Source: Pseudomonas sp. (GTDB taxonomy: Bacteria > Pseudomonadota > Gammaproteobacteria > Pseudomonadales > Pseudomonadaceae). Taken from it: DNA of 64,000 nucleotides. A model generated the notes under the pieces. That model ran no database searches. It was given only the letters and a program-made list of their open reading frames with translations, and was not told the origin of the DNA. The translations under genes were made by a program, and so were the position numbers. The stretch spans positions 52,181 to 116,180 of the forward strand of contig NZ_JAUXMX010000045.1 of the NCBI RefSeq assembly GCF_030683065.1. The letters are read 5' to 3'. Of the stretch, positions 28,358-38,388 are shown piece by piece. The first letter of the stretch is position 1; every line of letters begins with the position of its first letter.

Positions 28358-28780
28358 TTACAGACCGGACATCTTGACGATGGCGTCACGCAGCTCGTCA
28401 TCCGAACAATCGGCACAGGTGCCCTTGGGTGGCATCGCGTTGATGCCCGCAATGGCCGTAGCCAGGATGCCGTCGATACCGCCTTCTTTGTCGGCACGGA
28501 CTTTCCAGGCGGCAGTGTCACCGATCATCGGCGCGCCAAGAATACCCGGGGTATGGCAGGCGCTGCAGTGAGCGGTAATGATGGAGTCGGCAGAACGTGC
28601 AGCACTGCCAGCGGCAACCGCCACGGCACCTACGCCCTTGCATTCTTCACCCATTACGCACACTTCACCCGCCGGCTTCAAGCGCTCGGCAATGGCTTCG
28701 TTTGTCGTAGCCTGAGCCGTCACTGCCCAAAGAGCCAAGACGGCAGCCGGTGCTACCAGCATTTTCTTAATTAGATTCAC
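28358..28780 (-). CDS. cycB: Cytochrome c5
   Basis: A 140-residue exported monohaem cytochrome. The signal peptide MNLIKKMLVAPAAVLALWAV with TAQA cleavage is followed by the haem motif CSACH (about residue 94) and the later methionine ligand in NAMPPKGTCADCSD. The extra cysteine pair CADC is characteristic of cytochrome c5. It is a periplasmic electron carrier, reported to serve denitrification and terminal oxidases in pseudomonads. It is convergent with xpt. Confidence 0.92.
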   Translation of the reverse strand: MNLIKKMLVAPAAVLALWAVTAQATTNEAIAERLKPAGEVCVMGEECKGVGAVAVAAGSAARSADSIITAHCSACHTPGILGAPMIGDTAAWKVRADKEGGIDGILATAIAGINAMPPKGTCADCSDDELRDAIVKMSGL

Positions 28781-28973
28781 GGTACACCCTCATCGTGGCT
28801 AGTCACGCCCGCGGCCACGGTTCGCGAGCGCGTGGATTATAACGGCAAGCCGCCTCAGCCGAAACAACCCAAATTGTCGCAGGGTTATTGGCTTGAACCA
28901 CGCACTACCCGAACAAGTATCAGCAGGTAGGCGTTCTATTCTTGTTAGCGGCTTATCGCCTGAAACGCTAGGC

Positions 28974-29522
28974 TCAAAAGTTCGCCGGCGTAGTCGCACT
29001 GATCAAACGCGCTGGCTGATCGAACGGATTACGGAAGCGATGCGGCTTGCTGCTCTCAAAGTAGTAACTGTCGCCCGGCTCAAGGATGAATACCTCATCG
29101 CCAACGCTCAGTTCAAGGCGCCCTTCCACCAGCAGGCCGGTTTCCTCACCGTCATGGGTGTACATGTCATCACCCGTATCGGAGCCGGCAGGGTAGGTTT
29201 CATCGAGCAGGGTAATCGCCCGATTCGGGTAGGCCTTGCCCACCAGCTTCATGCTGATCGCACCACTGTGGATATCGATGAGCTCGGCAGCGCGGTACAC
29301 CACCTGGGTGTAGTTGTCCTGTTCCGCTTCCTGGGAGAAGAATTCCACCAACGACATGGGGATACCCGCCAGCACCTTTTTCAGCGAGCTGATCGAGGGG
29401 CTTACGCTGTTCTTCTCGATCATCGAAATGGTGCTGTTGGTAACGCCTGCCCGCTTGGCGAGTTCACGCTGGGACAGGCCCTTGAGTTTGCGAATGGATT
29501 GCAGTCGAACACCGACGTCCAA
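28974..29522 (-). CDS. pauR: HTH-cupin transcriptional regulator PauR
   Basis: A 182-residue protein with an Xre-type HTH (VRLQSIRKLKGLSQRELAKR, AGVTNSTISMIEKNSVSPS) and a C-terminal cupin domain (HDGEETGLLVEGRLELSVGD, EPGDSYYFESSKPHRFRN). This is the PuuR/PauR type, which represses polyamine catabolism genes until putrescine or cadaverine binds. The start is taken as TTG at 29522, giving (M)DVGVRLQSIRK with GAGGAGG nine bases upstream; an upstream ATG would add 15 unrelated residues. Its likely targets, pauB and pauC homologues, are a few kilobases away. Confidence 0.88.
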   Translation of the reverse strand: MDVGVRLQSIRKLKGLSQRELAKRAGVTNSTISMIEKNSVSPSISSLKKVLAGIPMSLVEFFSQEAEQDNYTQVVYRAAELIDIHSGAISMKLVGKAYPNRAITLLDETYPAGSDTGDDMYTHDGEETGLLVEGRLELSVGDEVFILEPGDSYYFESSKPHRFRNPFDQPARLISATTPANF

Positions 29523-29625
29523 TACTGGAGCCCTCCTCGGGGAGATACGGAAAAGTGTTCGTATCATGGCAACAGTGTTCAGTATTTACAACACTCTGAA
29601 TACAAATCCTCTGCAGCCTCCGCCC

Positions 29626-30699
29626 TCAGGCCTCGCAGTAGAGCAAAGGCACCCGCCGCAGGTTGCAAAAAAGCTGGTAGGGAATGGTTCCGGCGCGAGT
29701 CGCCACGTCGCTGGCAAGAATCTGCTTGCCCCACAACTCGACCCGGCTGCCAAGGCCGGTGCCAGGCAGATCGCTGAGGTCGACGCAGAGCATGTCCATC
29801 GAAACCCTGCCAATCAGCCGACTCGGCCGGCCATCAATCAGCACCGGCGTGCCGGTCGGCGCATGCCGGGGATAACCGTCGGCATAGCCCATGGCGACCA
29901 CGCCGACCCGCGTTGGCCGCTCGGTGACGAAGCGCGCGCCATAACCGACCGGCTCGTCGGCCGGCAGCTCGCGTACGCTGATGATCTTCGATTCCAGGGT
30001 CATCACCGGCTGCAATCGCGCAGCGAGAGCCTGCGCCTGCTCGAATGGGCTGGCGCCATAGAGCATGATGCCGGGGCGCACCCAGTCACTTGGCACCTGC
30101 GGCCAGCCGAGCACGGCCGGTGAGTTGCGCAAGCTGACTTCTGCCACCAGGCCCTGCCGCGCCTGCTCGAACACCGCCAATTGCTCGGTGCTACGCGGGC
30201 AATCCAGTTCATCGGCACGGGCGAAGTGACTCATCAGAACAATTTTCGCCACCTTGCCACTGGCCAGAAGACGCCGATAGGCCGCCTGGTAGTCGGCCGG
30301 GTGCAAGCCGACGCGGTGCATGCCTGAGTCCAGCTTCAACCACACGGTCAGCGGCTTGCGCACGGCCGAGCGCTCAATGAGCTCCAACTGCCATAACGAA
30401 TGCACCACGCACCATAGATCCTGCTGCTCGATCAGCGCCAACTCGTCGGCTTCAAAGAAGCCTTCCAGCAACAGGATCGGCCCACCAATACCCGCCTCGC
30501 GCAGCTGCAGCGCCTCTTCGATGCAGGCCACGGCGAAACCATCGGCCTGCTCCTGCAGAGCCTGCGCGCAGCGCACCGCGCCATGCCCGTAGGCATCGGC
30601 CTTGATCACCGCGAGCGCCTTGGCGCCGGTAACCTCGCGGGCCAGTTGATAGTTATGACGCAGGGCTTGCAGATCGATCAGGGCACGGGCTGGACGCAT
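29626..30699 (-). CDS. dadX: Alanine racemase, catabolic
   Basis: The 357-residue PLP enzyme racemises L- and D-alanine. The PLP lysine is in [11 protein letters not shown] (about residue 33) and the opposite-face tyrosine is in VGYGARFV (about 253). It is the last gene of a minus-strand run dadA, ridA-like, dadX, so it supplies D-alanine to the dehydrogenase DadA during L-alanine catabolism. The ATG at 30699 is used; a longer frame begins in the intergenic hairpin region. Confidence 0.94.
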   Translation of the reverse strand: MRPARALIDLQALRHNYQLAREVTGAKALAVIKADAYGHGAVRCAQALQEQADGFAVACIEEALQLREAGIGGPILLLEGFFEADELALIEQQDLWCVVHSLWQLELIERSAVRKPLTVWLKLDSGMHRVGLHPADYQAAYRRLLASGKVAKIVLMSHFARADELDCPRSTEQLAVFEQARQGLVAEVSLRNSPAVLGWPQVPSDWVRPGIMLYGASPFEQAQALAARLQPVMTLESKIISVRELPADEPVGYGARFVTERPTRVGVVAMGYADGYPRHAPTGTPVLIDGRPSRLIGRVSMDMLCVDLSDLPGTGLGSRVELWGKQILASDVATRAGTIPYQLFCNLRRVPLLYCEA

Positions 30700-30779
30700 G
30701 GTTTTCTCGAGTATCGGGCGTAGGCCGGGTAGCAGTGTTGTTCGGCGCAACCCGCTGCACGGGTTGCGGACTGCCGATT

Positions 30780-30804
30780 AAAAAAACCCGGCGGGACAGC
30801 CGGG
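30780..30804 (-). terminator. Terminator or attenuator between ridA-like and dadX
   Basis: CCCGGC-N6-GCCGGG is followed on the minus strand by TTTTTT. It lies inside the dad gene run and could reduce read-through into dadX. A separate 9-bp perfect dyad (CGCAACCCG/CGGGTTGCG) lies at 30746-30768. Confidence 0.7.
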
Positions 30805-30832
30805 CAAAACCAACAAAAAGGAGGTCTGCAGC

Positions 30833-31183
30833 TCAGACGGCCGCTACCACCATCATTTCGACCAGCACCTCGGGGGTGTACATCGCCGCCTCGACGCAGG
30901 CGCGGCCTGGTGCGGCGCCGGGTACGACCCACGCGTCCCATACCTGGTTGAGACCGGCGTAGTCGCGGGCCATGTCCTTGAGGTAGATGGTCACCGAGAG
31001 AATGCGCGACTTGTCGCTGCCGGCCTCGGCCAACATCGCATCGATATTGGCCAGGGTCTCGCGGGTCTGCTGCACGATGTCGCCACTGTAATCATCCGCC
31101 AACTGCCCGGCTAGGTAGACCGTGCCGTTGTGGATGTTGATTTCGCTGTAACGGGTTTCAGTGCGCAGCCGCTGGACTGACAT
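30833..31183 (-). CDS. RidA/YjgF family protein of the dad locus
   Basis: A 116-residue member of the RidA family, with [13 protein letters not shown], the [20 protein letters not shown] segment, [16 protein letters not shown], and R/E near the C-terminus ([18 protein letters not shown]). RidA enzymes hydrolyse reactive enamine/imine intermediates; here these would arise when DadA oxidises D-amino acids. The start overlaps the end of dadA by 26 bp, indicating coupling. It is distinct from the second RidA protein at 55523-55903. Confidence 0.9.
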   Translation of the reverse strand: MSVQRLRTETRYSEINIHNGTVYLAGQLADDYSGDIVQQTRETLANIDAMLAEAGSDKSRILSVTIYLKDMARDYAGLNQVWDAWVVPGAAPGRACVEAAMYTPEVLVEMMVVAAV

Positions 31184-32456
31184 GTTTGGAAGACTCCTTG
31201 GAGTTGCTGTAACGGAAGATATCCAGTCCTTCGCCGCTGATCTGCGGGCGCTTCGAGGCCATCAGGTCGGCGAGGAAGCGACCGGAGCCGCAGGCCATTG
31301 TCCAGCCCAGTGTGCCGTGGCCGGTATTGAGGAACAGATTGCGAAAACCGGTAGCACCGACGATCGGCGTACCGTCCGGGGTGGCCGGGCGCAGGCCGGT
31401 CCAAAACTCCGCCTGCTTGAGGTCGCCACCTTGAGGGTAGAGGTCGGCGGTGATCATCTCCAGCGTCTCGCGGCGCCGCGGATTCAGGCTCAGATCGAAA
31501 CCGGCGATCTCGGCCATACCGCCCACCCGGATGCGGTTGTCGAAACGGGTAATGGCGACCTTGTAGGTCTCATCGAGAATAGTGGACGTCGGCGCCATGT
31601 CACCATTGGTGATCGGCACGGTCAGCGAGTAGCCCTTGAGCGGGTAAATCGGCGCGCGGATACCCAGCGGCTTGAGCAGTTGCGGGCTATAGCTGCCGAG
31701 TGCGAGTACGTAGTGGTCGGCAGTTTCCAGCTTGCCATCGATCCACACGCCATTGATCCGGTCGCCCGCACTGTCGAGGCGCTCGATGGTCTGGCCGAAG
31801 CGAAATTCGACGCCCAATTGCTTGGCCATCTCGGCCAGCTTGAGGGTGAACATCTGGCAGTCGCCGGTCTGGTCGTTGGGCAGGCGCAGAGCGCCAGCCA
31901 GCTTGTGCTTGACGCTCGCCAGGGCTGGTTCGATGCGAGCGATGCCGTCGCGATCGAGCAGCTCGAAAGGCACGCCGGACTGCTGCAAAACGGCGATGTC
32001 TTTGGCCGCGTTGTCGACCTGTGCCTGGGTGCGGAACAGCTGGGTGGTGCCCAGACGACGGCCTTCGTAGCCGATACCGGTCTCGGCGCGCAGCTCATCG
32101 AGGCAATCGCGGCTGTACTCGGACAGGCGCACCATGCGCTCCTTGTTCACTGCGTAACGGCTGGCGGTGCAATTGCGCAACATCTGCGCCATCCACAGGT
32201 ATTGGTCGATATCGGCAGTGGCCTTGATGGCCAGCGGTGCATGCTTCTGCAGCAGCCATTTGATGGCTTTCAATGGCACGCCCGGCGCCGCCCACGGCGA
32301 GGCGTAGCCAGGGGAAACCTGACCGGCGTTGGCGAAGCTGGTTTCCATGGCAGGGCCGTCCTGACGATCGACGACCACCACCTCGAAACCCTGGCGAGCC
32401 AGGTAATACGCACTGGCCGTACCCACCACACCACTACCAAGCACCAGAACCCGCAT
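31158..32456 (-). CDS. dadA: D-amino acid dehydrogenase small subunit
   Basis: The 432-residue FAD enzyme oxidises D-alanine and other D-amino acids at the membrane. It has the dinucleotide motif [20 protein letters not shown] at the N-terminus, [20 protein letters not shown] typical of DadA, and the C-terminal FAD segment [20 protein letters not shown]. It is divergent from lrp/dadR, which activates it in P. aeruginosa. The ATG at 32456 fits the family start MRVLVLG. Confidence 0.95.
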   Translation of the reverse strand: MRVLVLGSGVVGTASAYYLARQGFEVVVVDRQDGPAMETSFANAGQVSPGYASPWAAPGVPLKAIKWLLQKHAPLAIKATADIDQYLWMAQMLRNCTASRYAVNKERMVRLSEYSRDCLDELRAETGIGYEGRRLGTTQLFRTQAQVDNAAKDIAVLQQSGVPFELLDRDGIARIEPALASVKHKLAGALRLPNDQTGDCQMFTLKLAEMAKQLGVEFRFGQTIERLDSAGDRINGVWIDGKLETADHYVLALGSYSPQLLKPLGIRAPIYPLKGYSLTVPITNGDMAPTSTILDETYKVAITRFDNRIRVGGMAEIAGFDLSLNPRRRETLEMITADLYPQGGDLKQAEFWTGLRPATPDGTPIVGATGFRNLFLNTGHGTLGWTMACGSGRFLADLMASKRPQISGEGLDIFRYSNSKESSKHVSPAAAH

Positions 32457-32610
32457 CGCCATCTCCTCGCCGCGACTGTGCGCCAGCGTTTTTGTTTTGA
32501 GCATTAATGGACGCAGTATATTTATCCAAAGCCAGTGCATTTCACTATATATGCAACTATATTTGGCGAGAATTCTTGGCAAAAGCCACTTAAACGGAGG
32601 GGCATCCCCC
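32457..32610. promoter_or_regulatory. Divergent dadA-lrp control region
   Basis: A 154-bp gap holding an unusually AT-rich stretch (CATTTCACTATATATGCAAC, TATATTTGG) in otherwise GC-rich DNA. Lrp-type regulators bind such tracts. The divergent layout suggests that Lrp controls both promoters here. Confidence 0.5.
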
Positions 32611-33099
32611 ATGCGCACCCAGCATCAGAGCCGTCGCGAACTGGACAAGATCGACCGCAATATTTTGCGCCTGCTGCAGGAGGACGGGCGCATCTCCTTT
32701 ACCGAACTGGGCGAACGGGTTGGCTTGTCGACCACGCCCTGCACCGAGCGGGTGCGCCGCCTGGAGCGCGAAGGCATCATCATGGGCTACAACGCCCGCC
32801 TCAACCCGCAGTACCTCAAGGCCAGCCTGCTGGTATTCGTCGAGATCAGCCTGGATTACAAGTCCGGTGACACCTTCGAGGAGTTCCGCCGCGCCGTGCT
32901 CAAGCTGCCCCATGTGCTGGAGTGCCACCTGGTCTCCGGCGACTTCGACTACCTGGTCAAGGCGCGCATCAACGAGATGGCCAGCTACCGCAAACTGCTC
33001 GGCGACATCTTGCTCAAGCTGCCGCACGTGCGCGAATCGAAGAGCTATATCGTTATGGAAGAGGTCAAGGAGAGCCTGAGCCTACCCATTGCGGAGTAA
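32611..33099 (+). CDS. lrp: Lrp/AsnC-family regulator (DadR)
   Basis: The 162-residue protein has an N-terminal winged HTH ([39 protein letters not shown]) and a C-terminal RAM ligand-binding domain ([22 protein letters not shown] segment and YIVMEEVKE). It is the leucine-responsive/alanine-responsive regulator next to dadA, called DadR in P. aeruginosa, where it activates dadAX with L-alanine as effector. The ATG at 32611 follows AGGGGCATCCCCC. Confidence 0.92.
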   Translation: MRTQHQSRRELDKIDRNILRLLQEDGRISFTELGERVGLSTTPCTERVRRLEREGIIMGYNARLNPQYLKASLLVFVEISLDYKSGDTFEEFRRAVLKLPHVLECHLVSGDFDYLVKARINEMASYRKLLGDILLKLPHVRESKSYIVMEEVKESLSLPIAE

Positions 33100-33142
33100 C
33101 GTCGACGTCAGCGCTGGTGCGCTTGACCAACGCAGCCCGACC

Positions 33143-33496
33143 CTACACAAGCACCTGGCGGGTACTGGCTATCAGCTGATGTACTTGCCGCTCGACATCC
33201 GCCTCGATTAGCGTTTCCGGTCCGCGGCCATGGGGGCATGGCAGGCTTTTAGTCGTACCGAACAGGCGGCAGATCAACGGCCGCTGGTCATAGACCTCAC
33301 ACCCTTGCGGCCCGAGGTGTACGCAATTCAACTCGGCCAGCGCAGCATCATGAGCGGCATCGCTTTTCACCGGCAGGCGCGCCATCTCCTCGGATGAAGC
33401 GGTGACCGGTCCGCAGCAATCGTGACAGCCCGGCACGCAGTCGAAACGCGGGATCTGCAAACGCAGGTGATCGATCTTGCGGCTGGTACAACTCAT
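33143..33496 (-). CDS. YkgJ family cysteine-cluster protein
   Basis: A 117-residue protein with the CxxxCxxCC-like cluster FDCVPGCHDCCGPV near residue 20, then CVHLGPQGCEVYDQRPLICR and a further CPHG. This pattern (YkgJ/UPF0153) suggests a zinc or Fe-S site. Its biological role is not known. It is convergent with lrp and divergent from the pauB-like gene. Confidence 0.85.
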   Translation of the reverse strand: MSCTSRKIDHLRLQIPRFDCVPGCHDCCGPVTASSEEMARLPVKSDAAHDAALAELNCVHLGPQGCEVYDQRPLICRLFGTTKSLPCPHGRGPETLIEADVERQVHQLIASTRQVLV

Positions 33497-33669
33497 CGCT
33501 AGTGCCCCGTGTAAATTCCGCGCATCTTAACCCCGCTACCTCGTTAATCGCGGCAGATCAGTTAATTAGTCGACCAAACCTACTTTTTGTCTCACGCCAC
33601 TTGGCGACGAGCAAAGCCCGCGTTTATCCTGCGTAAAAATTTCCAAACACAATAAACAGGATTTCACAC

Positions 33670-34983
33670 ATGAACGGCCGCGTTCACCAACCGGTTTACA
33701 GCACCCCACATGCCGCGTCTTACTATGCCGCCAGCGTCAACCGCCAACTGACCTACCCGCCGCTACGCGGGGAGCTCAGCGCCGACGTATGCATCGTCGG
33801 CGGCGGCTTTTCCGGGCTGAACACGGCCATCGAACTGGCCCAGAAAGGCTTCTCGGTGGTGTTGCTGGAAGCCCACAAAATCGGCTGGGGTGCCAGCGGA
33901 CGCAACGGCGGCCAACTGATTCGCGGAGTCGGTCATGGCGTCGAACAGTTCGAATCGGTCATTGGCACAAGCGGCGTACGCGAACTCAAATTGATGGGCC
34001 TCGAAGCCGTGGAAATCGTCCGCCAGCGAGTCGCGCAATTCACCATCGACTGCGACCTGACCTGGGGCTATTGCGACCTGGCCAACAAACCAGCTCATCT
34101 CGAGGGCTTCGCCGCCGACATGGCGGAGTTGAAAAGCCTCGGTTACCGGCATGAACTGCGTCTGCTGCAACCGGAGCAGATGCACGAGGTGGTCGGCTCC
34201 GAGCGCTACGTCGGCGGCCTGATCGACATGGGTTCCGGCCACCTGCACCCGCTCAACCTGGCCCTCGGCGAGGCCGCCGCCGCCCAGTCATTGGGCGTGC
34301 AGCTGTTCGAGGACTCAGCGGTGACGCGCATCGACTACGGCGCAACGGTCAAGGTGCACACCGCCCAGGGCGTGGTGCGCGCGGCTCATCTGGTGCTCGG
34401 CTGCAACGCCTACCTGAATGGCCTGAACAGTAACCTGGGCGGTAAGGTGCTGCCCGCTGGCAGTTATGTGATCGCCACCGAACCGCTGTCCGAGGTCCAA
34501 GCCCACGCGATCATTCCGCAGAACATGGCGCTGTGCGACCAACGCGTAGCCCTCGACTACTACCGCCTGTCCGCCGACCGACGCCTGCTGTTCGGTGGTG
34601 CCTGCCATTACTCCGGCCGCGACCCCGCGGACATCGCCGGCTACATGCGACCGAAAATGCTCGCCGTCTTCCCGCACCTGCAGGATGTGCAGATCGACTA
34701 CCAGTGGGGCGGCATGATCGGCATCGGCGCCAACCGCCTGCCGCAGATCGGCCGACTCAAGGATCAGGCCAACGTCTACTATGCCCAGGCCTATTCCGGC
34801 CACGGCGTCAACGCCACCCACCTGGCCGGCAAGCTGTTGGCCGAGGCCATCGGCGGCCAAGCCAGCAACGGTTTTGACCTGTTCGCCCAGGTGCCGCACA
34901 TGACCTTCCCTGGCGGCAAGCACTTGCGCTCGCCGTTACTGGCCCTGGGCATGCTCTGGCACCGCTTCAAGGAGCTGCTGTAG
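33670..34983 (+). CDS. pauB: FAD-dependent gamma-glutamylputrescine oxidase-like enzyme
   Basis: A 437-residue DAO-fold oxidase. The N-terminal dinucleotide motif VCIVGGGFSGLNTAIELAQK is followed by GWGASGRNGGQLIRG, typical of PuuB/PauB, and the C-terminal FAD contact YYAQAYSGHGVNATHLAGK. These enzymes oxidise gamma-glutamylated polyamines. The neighbouring pauC-like aldehyde dehydrogenase would handle the aldehyde product and PauR would regulate both. Which of the several Pseudomonas PauB paralogues it equals cannot be told here. Confidence 0.85.
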   Translation: MNGRVHQPVYSTPHAASYYAASVNRQLTYPPLRGELSADVCIVGGGFSGLNTAIELAQKGFSVVLLEAHKIGWGASGRNGGQLIRGVGHGVEQFESVIGTSGVRELKLMGLEAVEIVRQRVAQFTIDCDLTWGYCDLANKPAHLEGFAADMAELKSLGYRHELRLLQPEQMHEVVGSERYVGGLIDMGSGHLHPLNLALGEAAAAQSLGVQLFEDSAVTRIDYGATVKVHTAQGVVRAAHLVLGCNAYLNGLNSNLGGKVLPAGSYVIATEPLSEVQAHAIIPQNMALCDQRVALDYYRLSADRRLLFGGACHYSGRDPADIAGYMRPKMLAVFPHLQDVQIDYQWGGMIGIGANRLPQIGRLKDQANVYYAQAYSGHGVNATHLAGKLLAEAIGGQASNGFDLFAQVPHMTFPGGKHLRSPLLALGMLWHRFKELL

Positions 34984-34992
34984 GCGCCTGGG

Positions 34993-36156
34993 CTAGTCGC
35001 CACGCACCGGCACAACCAGACTGAACTGATCATCGGCACCCTGACCGCGCCAGGCCAGCACCACGAACACCGCGGCACCCAGCGCCATCAGCAGTGGCAA
35101 CGCATGACCACTGACCCACTGACTGACTGCACCAGTGGCCAGCGGCCCGATCAGGCAGCCGATGCCCCAGAGTTGCGCCACATGGGCATTGGCGCGCACC
35201 AGGGCATCGTCACGGTAACGCTCGCCGATCAGGATCAATGACAGCGTGAACAGTCCACCAGCACTGGCGCCGAACAGCACCAGCAGCGGCCAGATCAGCG
35301 ACGTGTGCAACAGCAATGGAATCGCCAGACTGGCGCACAGCAACGTCACCCCACAACCGCGGAACAGGGTGCGCCGCGACATGCGATCAGCCAGCAGGCC
35401 GATCGGCAGTTGCAGGGCGGCGTCACCCACCACCACCACGCTGACCATGAACAGCGCGACTTCCTGGGTGAAGCCCTGACGCAGGCCGTAGATGGGTAGC
35501 AATGTCAGCATCATCGCCTCGAACGCGGCGAACAGCATCACCGCCCAGGCGATGGCCGGCAGCTTGCGGCAGAACGTCAGCAGGCCACGCCCCGATGCAC
35601 TATGACCATCCACCCGAGGCGCACCCGTACGACCCAGCAGGATCAGTGAACCACTGATCAGCAGGCCGACGCCCGCCCAGAAGCCAAGATCAGTGCTGGT
35701 GCCCAACGCGCTGAGCAGCAGCGGCCCGCTCAGCTGGCTCAACGCATAGCCGGTGCCATAAAGGGCGACCAGGCGGCCACGCCACTTCTCCACAACCAGT
35801 TGGTTGATCCAGCTCTCGCCGAGGATGAACACCACGGTCAGCGCCATACCGATCAGCAAGCGCAATAACAGCCACACCGCATAGCTCTGCATCAGCGCCA
35901 ACAGCCCCACTGACAGCGCGCCGGCCAGCAGGCACAACTGCATCAGACGGGTAGTTCCCAGGTACGCTGCCAAGCGCCCTGCCAGGGACGCACCCAGCAG
36001 TACACCCACCGCCGGAGTCGCCGCCATGACGCCGATGGCGAAGGAGTTGTAGCCCCAGCTCTCCAGGCGCAGCGACACCAACGGCATGGTCACCCCGAGG
36101 GCCAGACCGATACTGATGACCGCCGAGCAGACCGCGAAATAGGTACCCCAACGCAT
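34993..36156 (-). CDS. MFS transporter (YcaD-like)
   Basis: A 387-residue protein with about twelve hydrophobic segments, e.g. YFAVCSAVISIGLALGVTMP, AIGVMAATPAVGVLLGASLA and LLMALGAAVFVVLAW, with the cytoplasmic loop motif GRLAAYLGTTRLMQ (family A-loop) and a duplicated loop GLLADRMSRRTLFRG. It is a cytoplasmic membrane carrier of the major facilitator superfamily, with unknown substrate. Lying between pauB- and pauC-like genes, a link to amines is possible. Confidence 0.85.
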   Translation of the reverse strand: MRWGTYFAVCSAVISIGLALGVTMPLVSLRLESWGYNSFAIGVMAATPAVGVLLGASLAGRLAAYLGTTRLMQLCLLAGALSVGLLALMQSYAVWLLLRLLIGMALTVVFILGESWINQLVVEKWRGRLVALYGTGYALSQLSGPLLLSALGTSTDLGFWAGVGLLISGSLILLGRTGAPRVDGHSASGRGLLTFCRKLPAIAWAVMLFAAFEAMMLTLLPIYGLRQGFTQEVALFMVSVVVVGDAALQLPIGLLADRMSRRTLFRGCGVTLLCASLAIPLLLHTSLIWPLLVLFGASAGGLFTLSLILIGERYRDDALVRANAHVAQLWGIGCLIGPLATGAVSQWVSGHALPLLMALGAAVFVVLAWRGQGADDQFSLVVPVRGD

Positions 36157-36193
36157 TGCCAGACTCCTTTATGCCGTGGCCCGCAACAAAAAA

Positions 36194-36222
36194 CGGCCGG
36201 GTTTCCCAAGGAAACCCGGCCG
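36194..36222 (-). terminator. Terminator downstream of the pauC-like gene
   Basis: A 12-bp perfect stem (CGGCCGGGTTTC and complement) with a 5-nt loop is followed on the minus strand by TTTTTTG. It should end the dehydrogenase transcript before the MFS gene. Confidence 0.8.
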
Positions 36223-36367
36223 CAGGTGTGGCTCGCAAGGAGCCGGCCCCTCAACTCGGGGGCGGACCTCAAGGGAGAACAAAAACGCTCCCCTTAAAAA
36301 CAGATTATCGACCGAAACCAACACCGACAAAGATTTCCTGGGCTAAGGCCAGACGAGGCGCCCCGGA

Positions 36368-36409
36368 GCTTTTAAGCGCAGCGTACTGCAGTACGTGAGC
36401 ATTAAAAGC
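36368..36409. repeat. Large palindromic repeat in the MFS-pauC gap
   Basis: GCTTTTAA (36368-36375) and TTAAAAGC (36402-36409) flank a perfect 14-bp palindrome CGTACTGCAGTACG (36382-36395). This sits in the 302-bp space between the two genes, which otherwise shows only the terminator. Confidence 0.65.
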
Positions 36410-36458
36410 GAGGACGCAACGCCATATGGCCGACGACCAGGAGATCGTCCCGCTAGCG

Positions 36459-37952
36459 TTACAGCTTGATCCAAGTGGCTTTCAGTTCGGTGTACTTGTC
36501 GAAGGCATGCAGCGACTTGTCACGGCCGTTGCCGGACTGCTTGAAGCCGCCGAAGGGCGCTGTCATGTCGCCGCCATCGTACTGGTTGACCCACACGCTG
36601 CCGGCACGGAGCGCCTTGGCAGTCAGGTGGGCCTTCGACAAGTTGCTGGTCCATACCGCCGCCGCCAAACCATAAGGCGTGTCGTTGGCAATCTGTACGG
36701 CTTCTTCCGCCGACTCGAAGCCGATTACCGACAACACAGGGCCGAAGATCTCCTCGCGGGCGATGCGCATGGCATTGTTCACGCCATCGAAAATGGTCGG
36801 TTCGACATAGGTGCCGCCGGTTTCTTGCAGCACTTGCTTGCCACCAGCCACCAGCGTGGCGCCCTCGTCGTGACCGGCCTGGATGTAGCTCAGGACATTG
36901 TTCATCTGGGTGGTGTCGACCAGCGCACCGACATTAGTCGCCGGATCCAGCGGGTTACCCGGCTTCCAGGCCTTGATCGCTTCGACCACCATCGGCACAA
37001 ACATGGCCTTGATCGAGTTTTCCACCAGCAGGCGCGAACCGGCGGTGCAGACTTCGCCCTGGTTGAAGGCGATGGCGCCGGCTGCGGCTTCGGCGGCGGC
37101 CTGCAGATCAGGCGCATCAGCAAAGACTATGTTCGGGCTCTTGCCGCCGGCTTCCAGCCAGACACGCTTCATGTTCGACTCACCGGCGTAAATCATCAGC
37201 TGCTTGGCAATCTTGGTCGAGCCGGTGAACACCAAGGTGTCGACGTCCATGTGCAAGGCCAGAGCCTTGCCTACAGTGTGCCCGTAACCCGGCAGCACAT
37301 TGAGCACGCCCGCCGGGATGCCCGCCTCGATAGCCAATTGCGCCAGGCGGATGGCGGTCAACGGCGATTTTTCCGACGGCTTGAGGATCACCGAGTTACC
37401 GGTAGACAACGCTGGCCCGAGCTTCCAGCAGCTCATCAGCAAGGGGAAATTCCACGGCACGATGGCGGCGACCACACCAATCGGCTCACGGGTGACCAGG
37501 CCCAGTTCGTTATGCGGGGTGGCAGCCACTTCGTCGTAAATCTTGTCGATCGCCTCGCCGCTCCAGCGGATCGAACGCGCAGCGCTGGATACGTCGATAC
37601 CAAGGGCATCGCTGATCGGTTTGCCCATGTCGAGGGTTTCCAGCAGCGCCAGTTCCTCGGCGTGCTGATCGATCAGGTCAGCGAAGCGGATCATCACATC
37701 CTTGCGCTTGACTGGCGCCAGACGCGACCAGATGCCCGAATCGAAGGTCTGGCGGGCGTCCTGCACCGCTAACTCGGCGTCGGCCTGATCACAACTGGCG
37801 ACCTCGACCAACATGCGTCCGTCCACCGGACTGATGCACTCGAAGGTCGCGCCGGAAGCTGCCGCACGGTATTCGCCATGAATAAAGGCACGGCCTTCGA
37901 TCTTCAGGGTTTTGGCGCGCTGTTCCCAATCGGCACGAGTCAGGCTAGTCAT
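36459..37952 (-). CDS. pauC: Aldehyde dehydrogenase, PauC/PuuC-like
   Basis: A 497-residue NAD-type aldehyde dehydrogenase with PWNFPLLMSCWKLGPALSTG, KPSEKSPLTA, FTGSTKIAKQ, catalytic Glu in LEAGGKSPNIV and catalytic Cys in FNQGEVCTAGSRLLVE (about residue 302), and EEIFGPVLSV. Length and sequence match the gamma-glutamyl-gamma-aminobutyraldehyde (and ketoglutarate-related) dehydrogenases named PauC/KauB in P. aeruginosa. It likely oxidises aldehydes from polyamine breakdown. The ATG at 37952 begins MTSLTRADWEQRAKTLK. Confidence 0.9.
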   Translation of the reverse strand: MTSLTRADWEQRAKTLKIEGRAFIHGEYRAAASGATFECISPVDGRMLVEVASCDQADAELAVQDARQTFDSGIWSRLAPVKRKDVMIRFADLIDQHAEELALLETLDMGKPISDALGIDVSSAARSIRWSGEAIDKIYDEVAATPHNELGLVTREPIGVVAAIVPWNFPLLMSCWKLGPALSTGNSVILKPSEKSPLTAIRLAQLAIEAGIPAGVLNVLPGYGHTVGKALALHMDVDTLVFTGSTKIAKQLMIYAGESNMKRVWLEAGGKSPNIVFADAPDLQAAAEAAAGAIAFNQGEVCTAGSRLLVENSIKAMFVPMVVEAIKAWKPGNPLDPATNVGALVDTTQMNNVLSYIQAGHDEGATLVAGGKQVLQETGGTYVEPTIFDGVNNAMRIAREEIFGPVLSVIGFESAEEAVQIANDTPYGLAAAVWTSNLSKAHLTAKALRAGSVWVNQYDGGDMTAPFGGFKQSGNGRDKSLHAFDKYTELKATWIKL

Positions 37953-38388
37953 TCGAGCATCCTCTATCAGTAAAAAGTAGCGCGGCGTAGCGCGTGCGCT
38001 GTCAATAATTCTGCAAGGCCTAAGGAGGCCAAATTCTGCGGGCAACACTAAACCAGAGGGCTGCACATTATCAATATTTTTTACAAAATACGAAAAACAC
38101 CCTTCCCACGTTCGTTTTATTAAACATAGACTGCGTAAAGTCGTGCCCAGCGTCCTCTATTTTGCGCGAACGAACAATCAGCAACACTGCGCAAACGAAT
38201 AGAAAAACCAACAGTCTCGACAGTTACCACCGATTTTCAACTCAGGGCCAAACTACGCCTGCCGGGTAACGCCGCAGGCATGTATTCACCGGCCCTGGTT
38301 GCAGCACAGGCGTCGCTTGATACCCGCGTGGAAAACTCGCCGACTCGATTTGCCACACCCGTTAACCGTCCACCACCGGAACCCCCGT
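37953..38388. promoter_or_regulatory. pauC-cupin divergent region with repeated AACGAA motifs
   Basis: The 436-bp gap contains three related motifs: CGTTCGTTTTATT (38109-38121, inverse orientation), CGAACGAACAAT (38167-38178) and CAAACGAATAG (near 38192). They lie in an AT-richer stretch upstream of the dehydrogenase. They could be operator sites, for example for PauR; this is inferred only. Confidence 0.4.
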
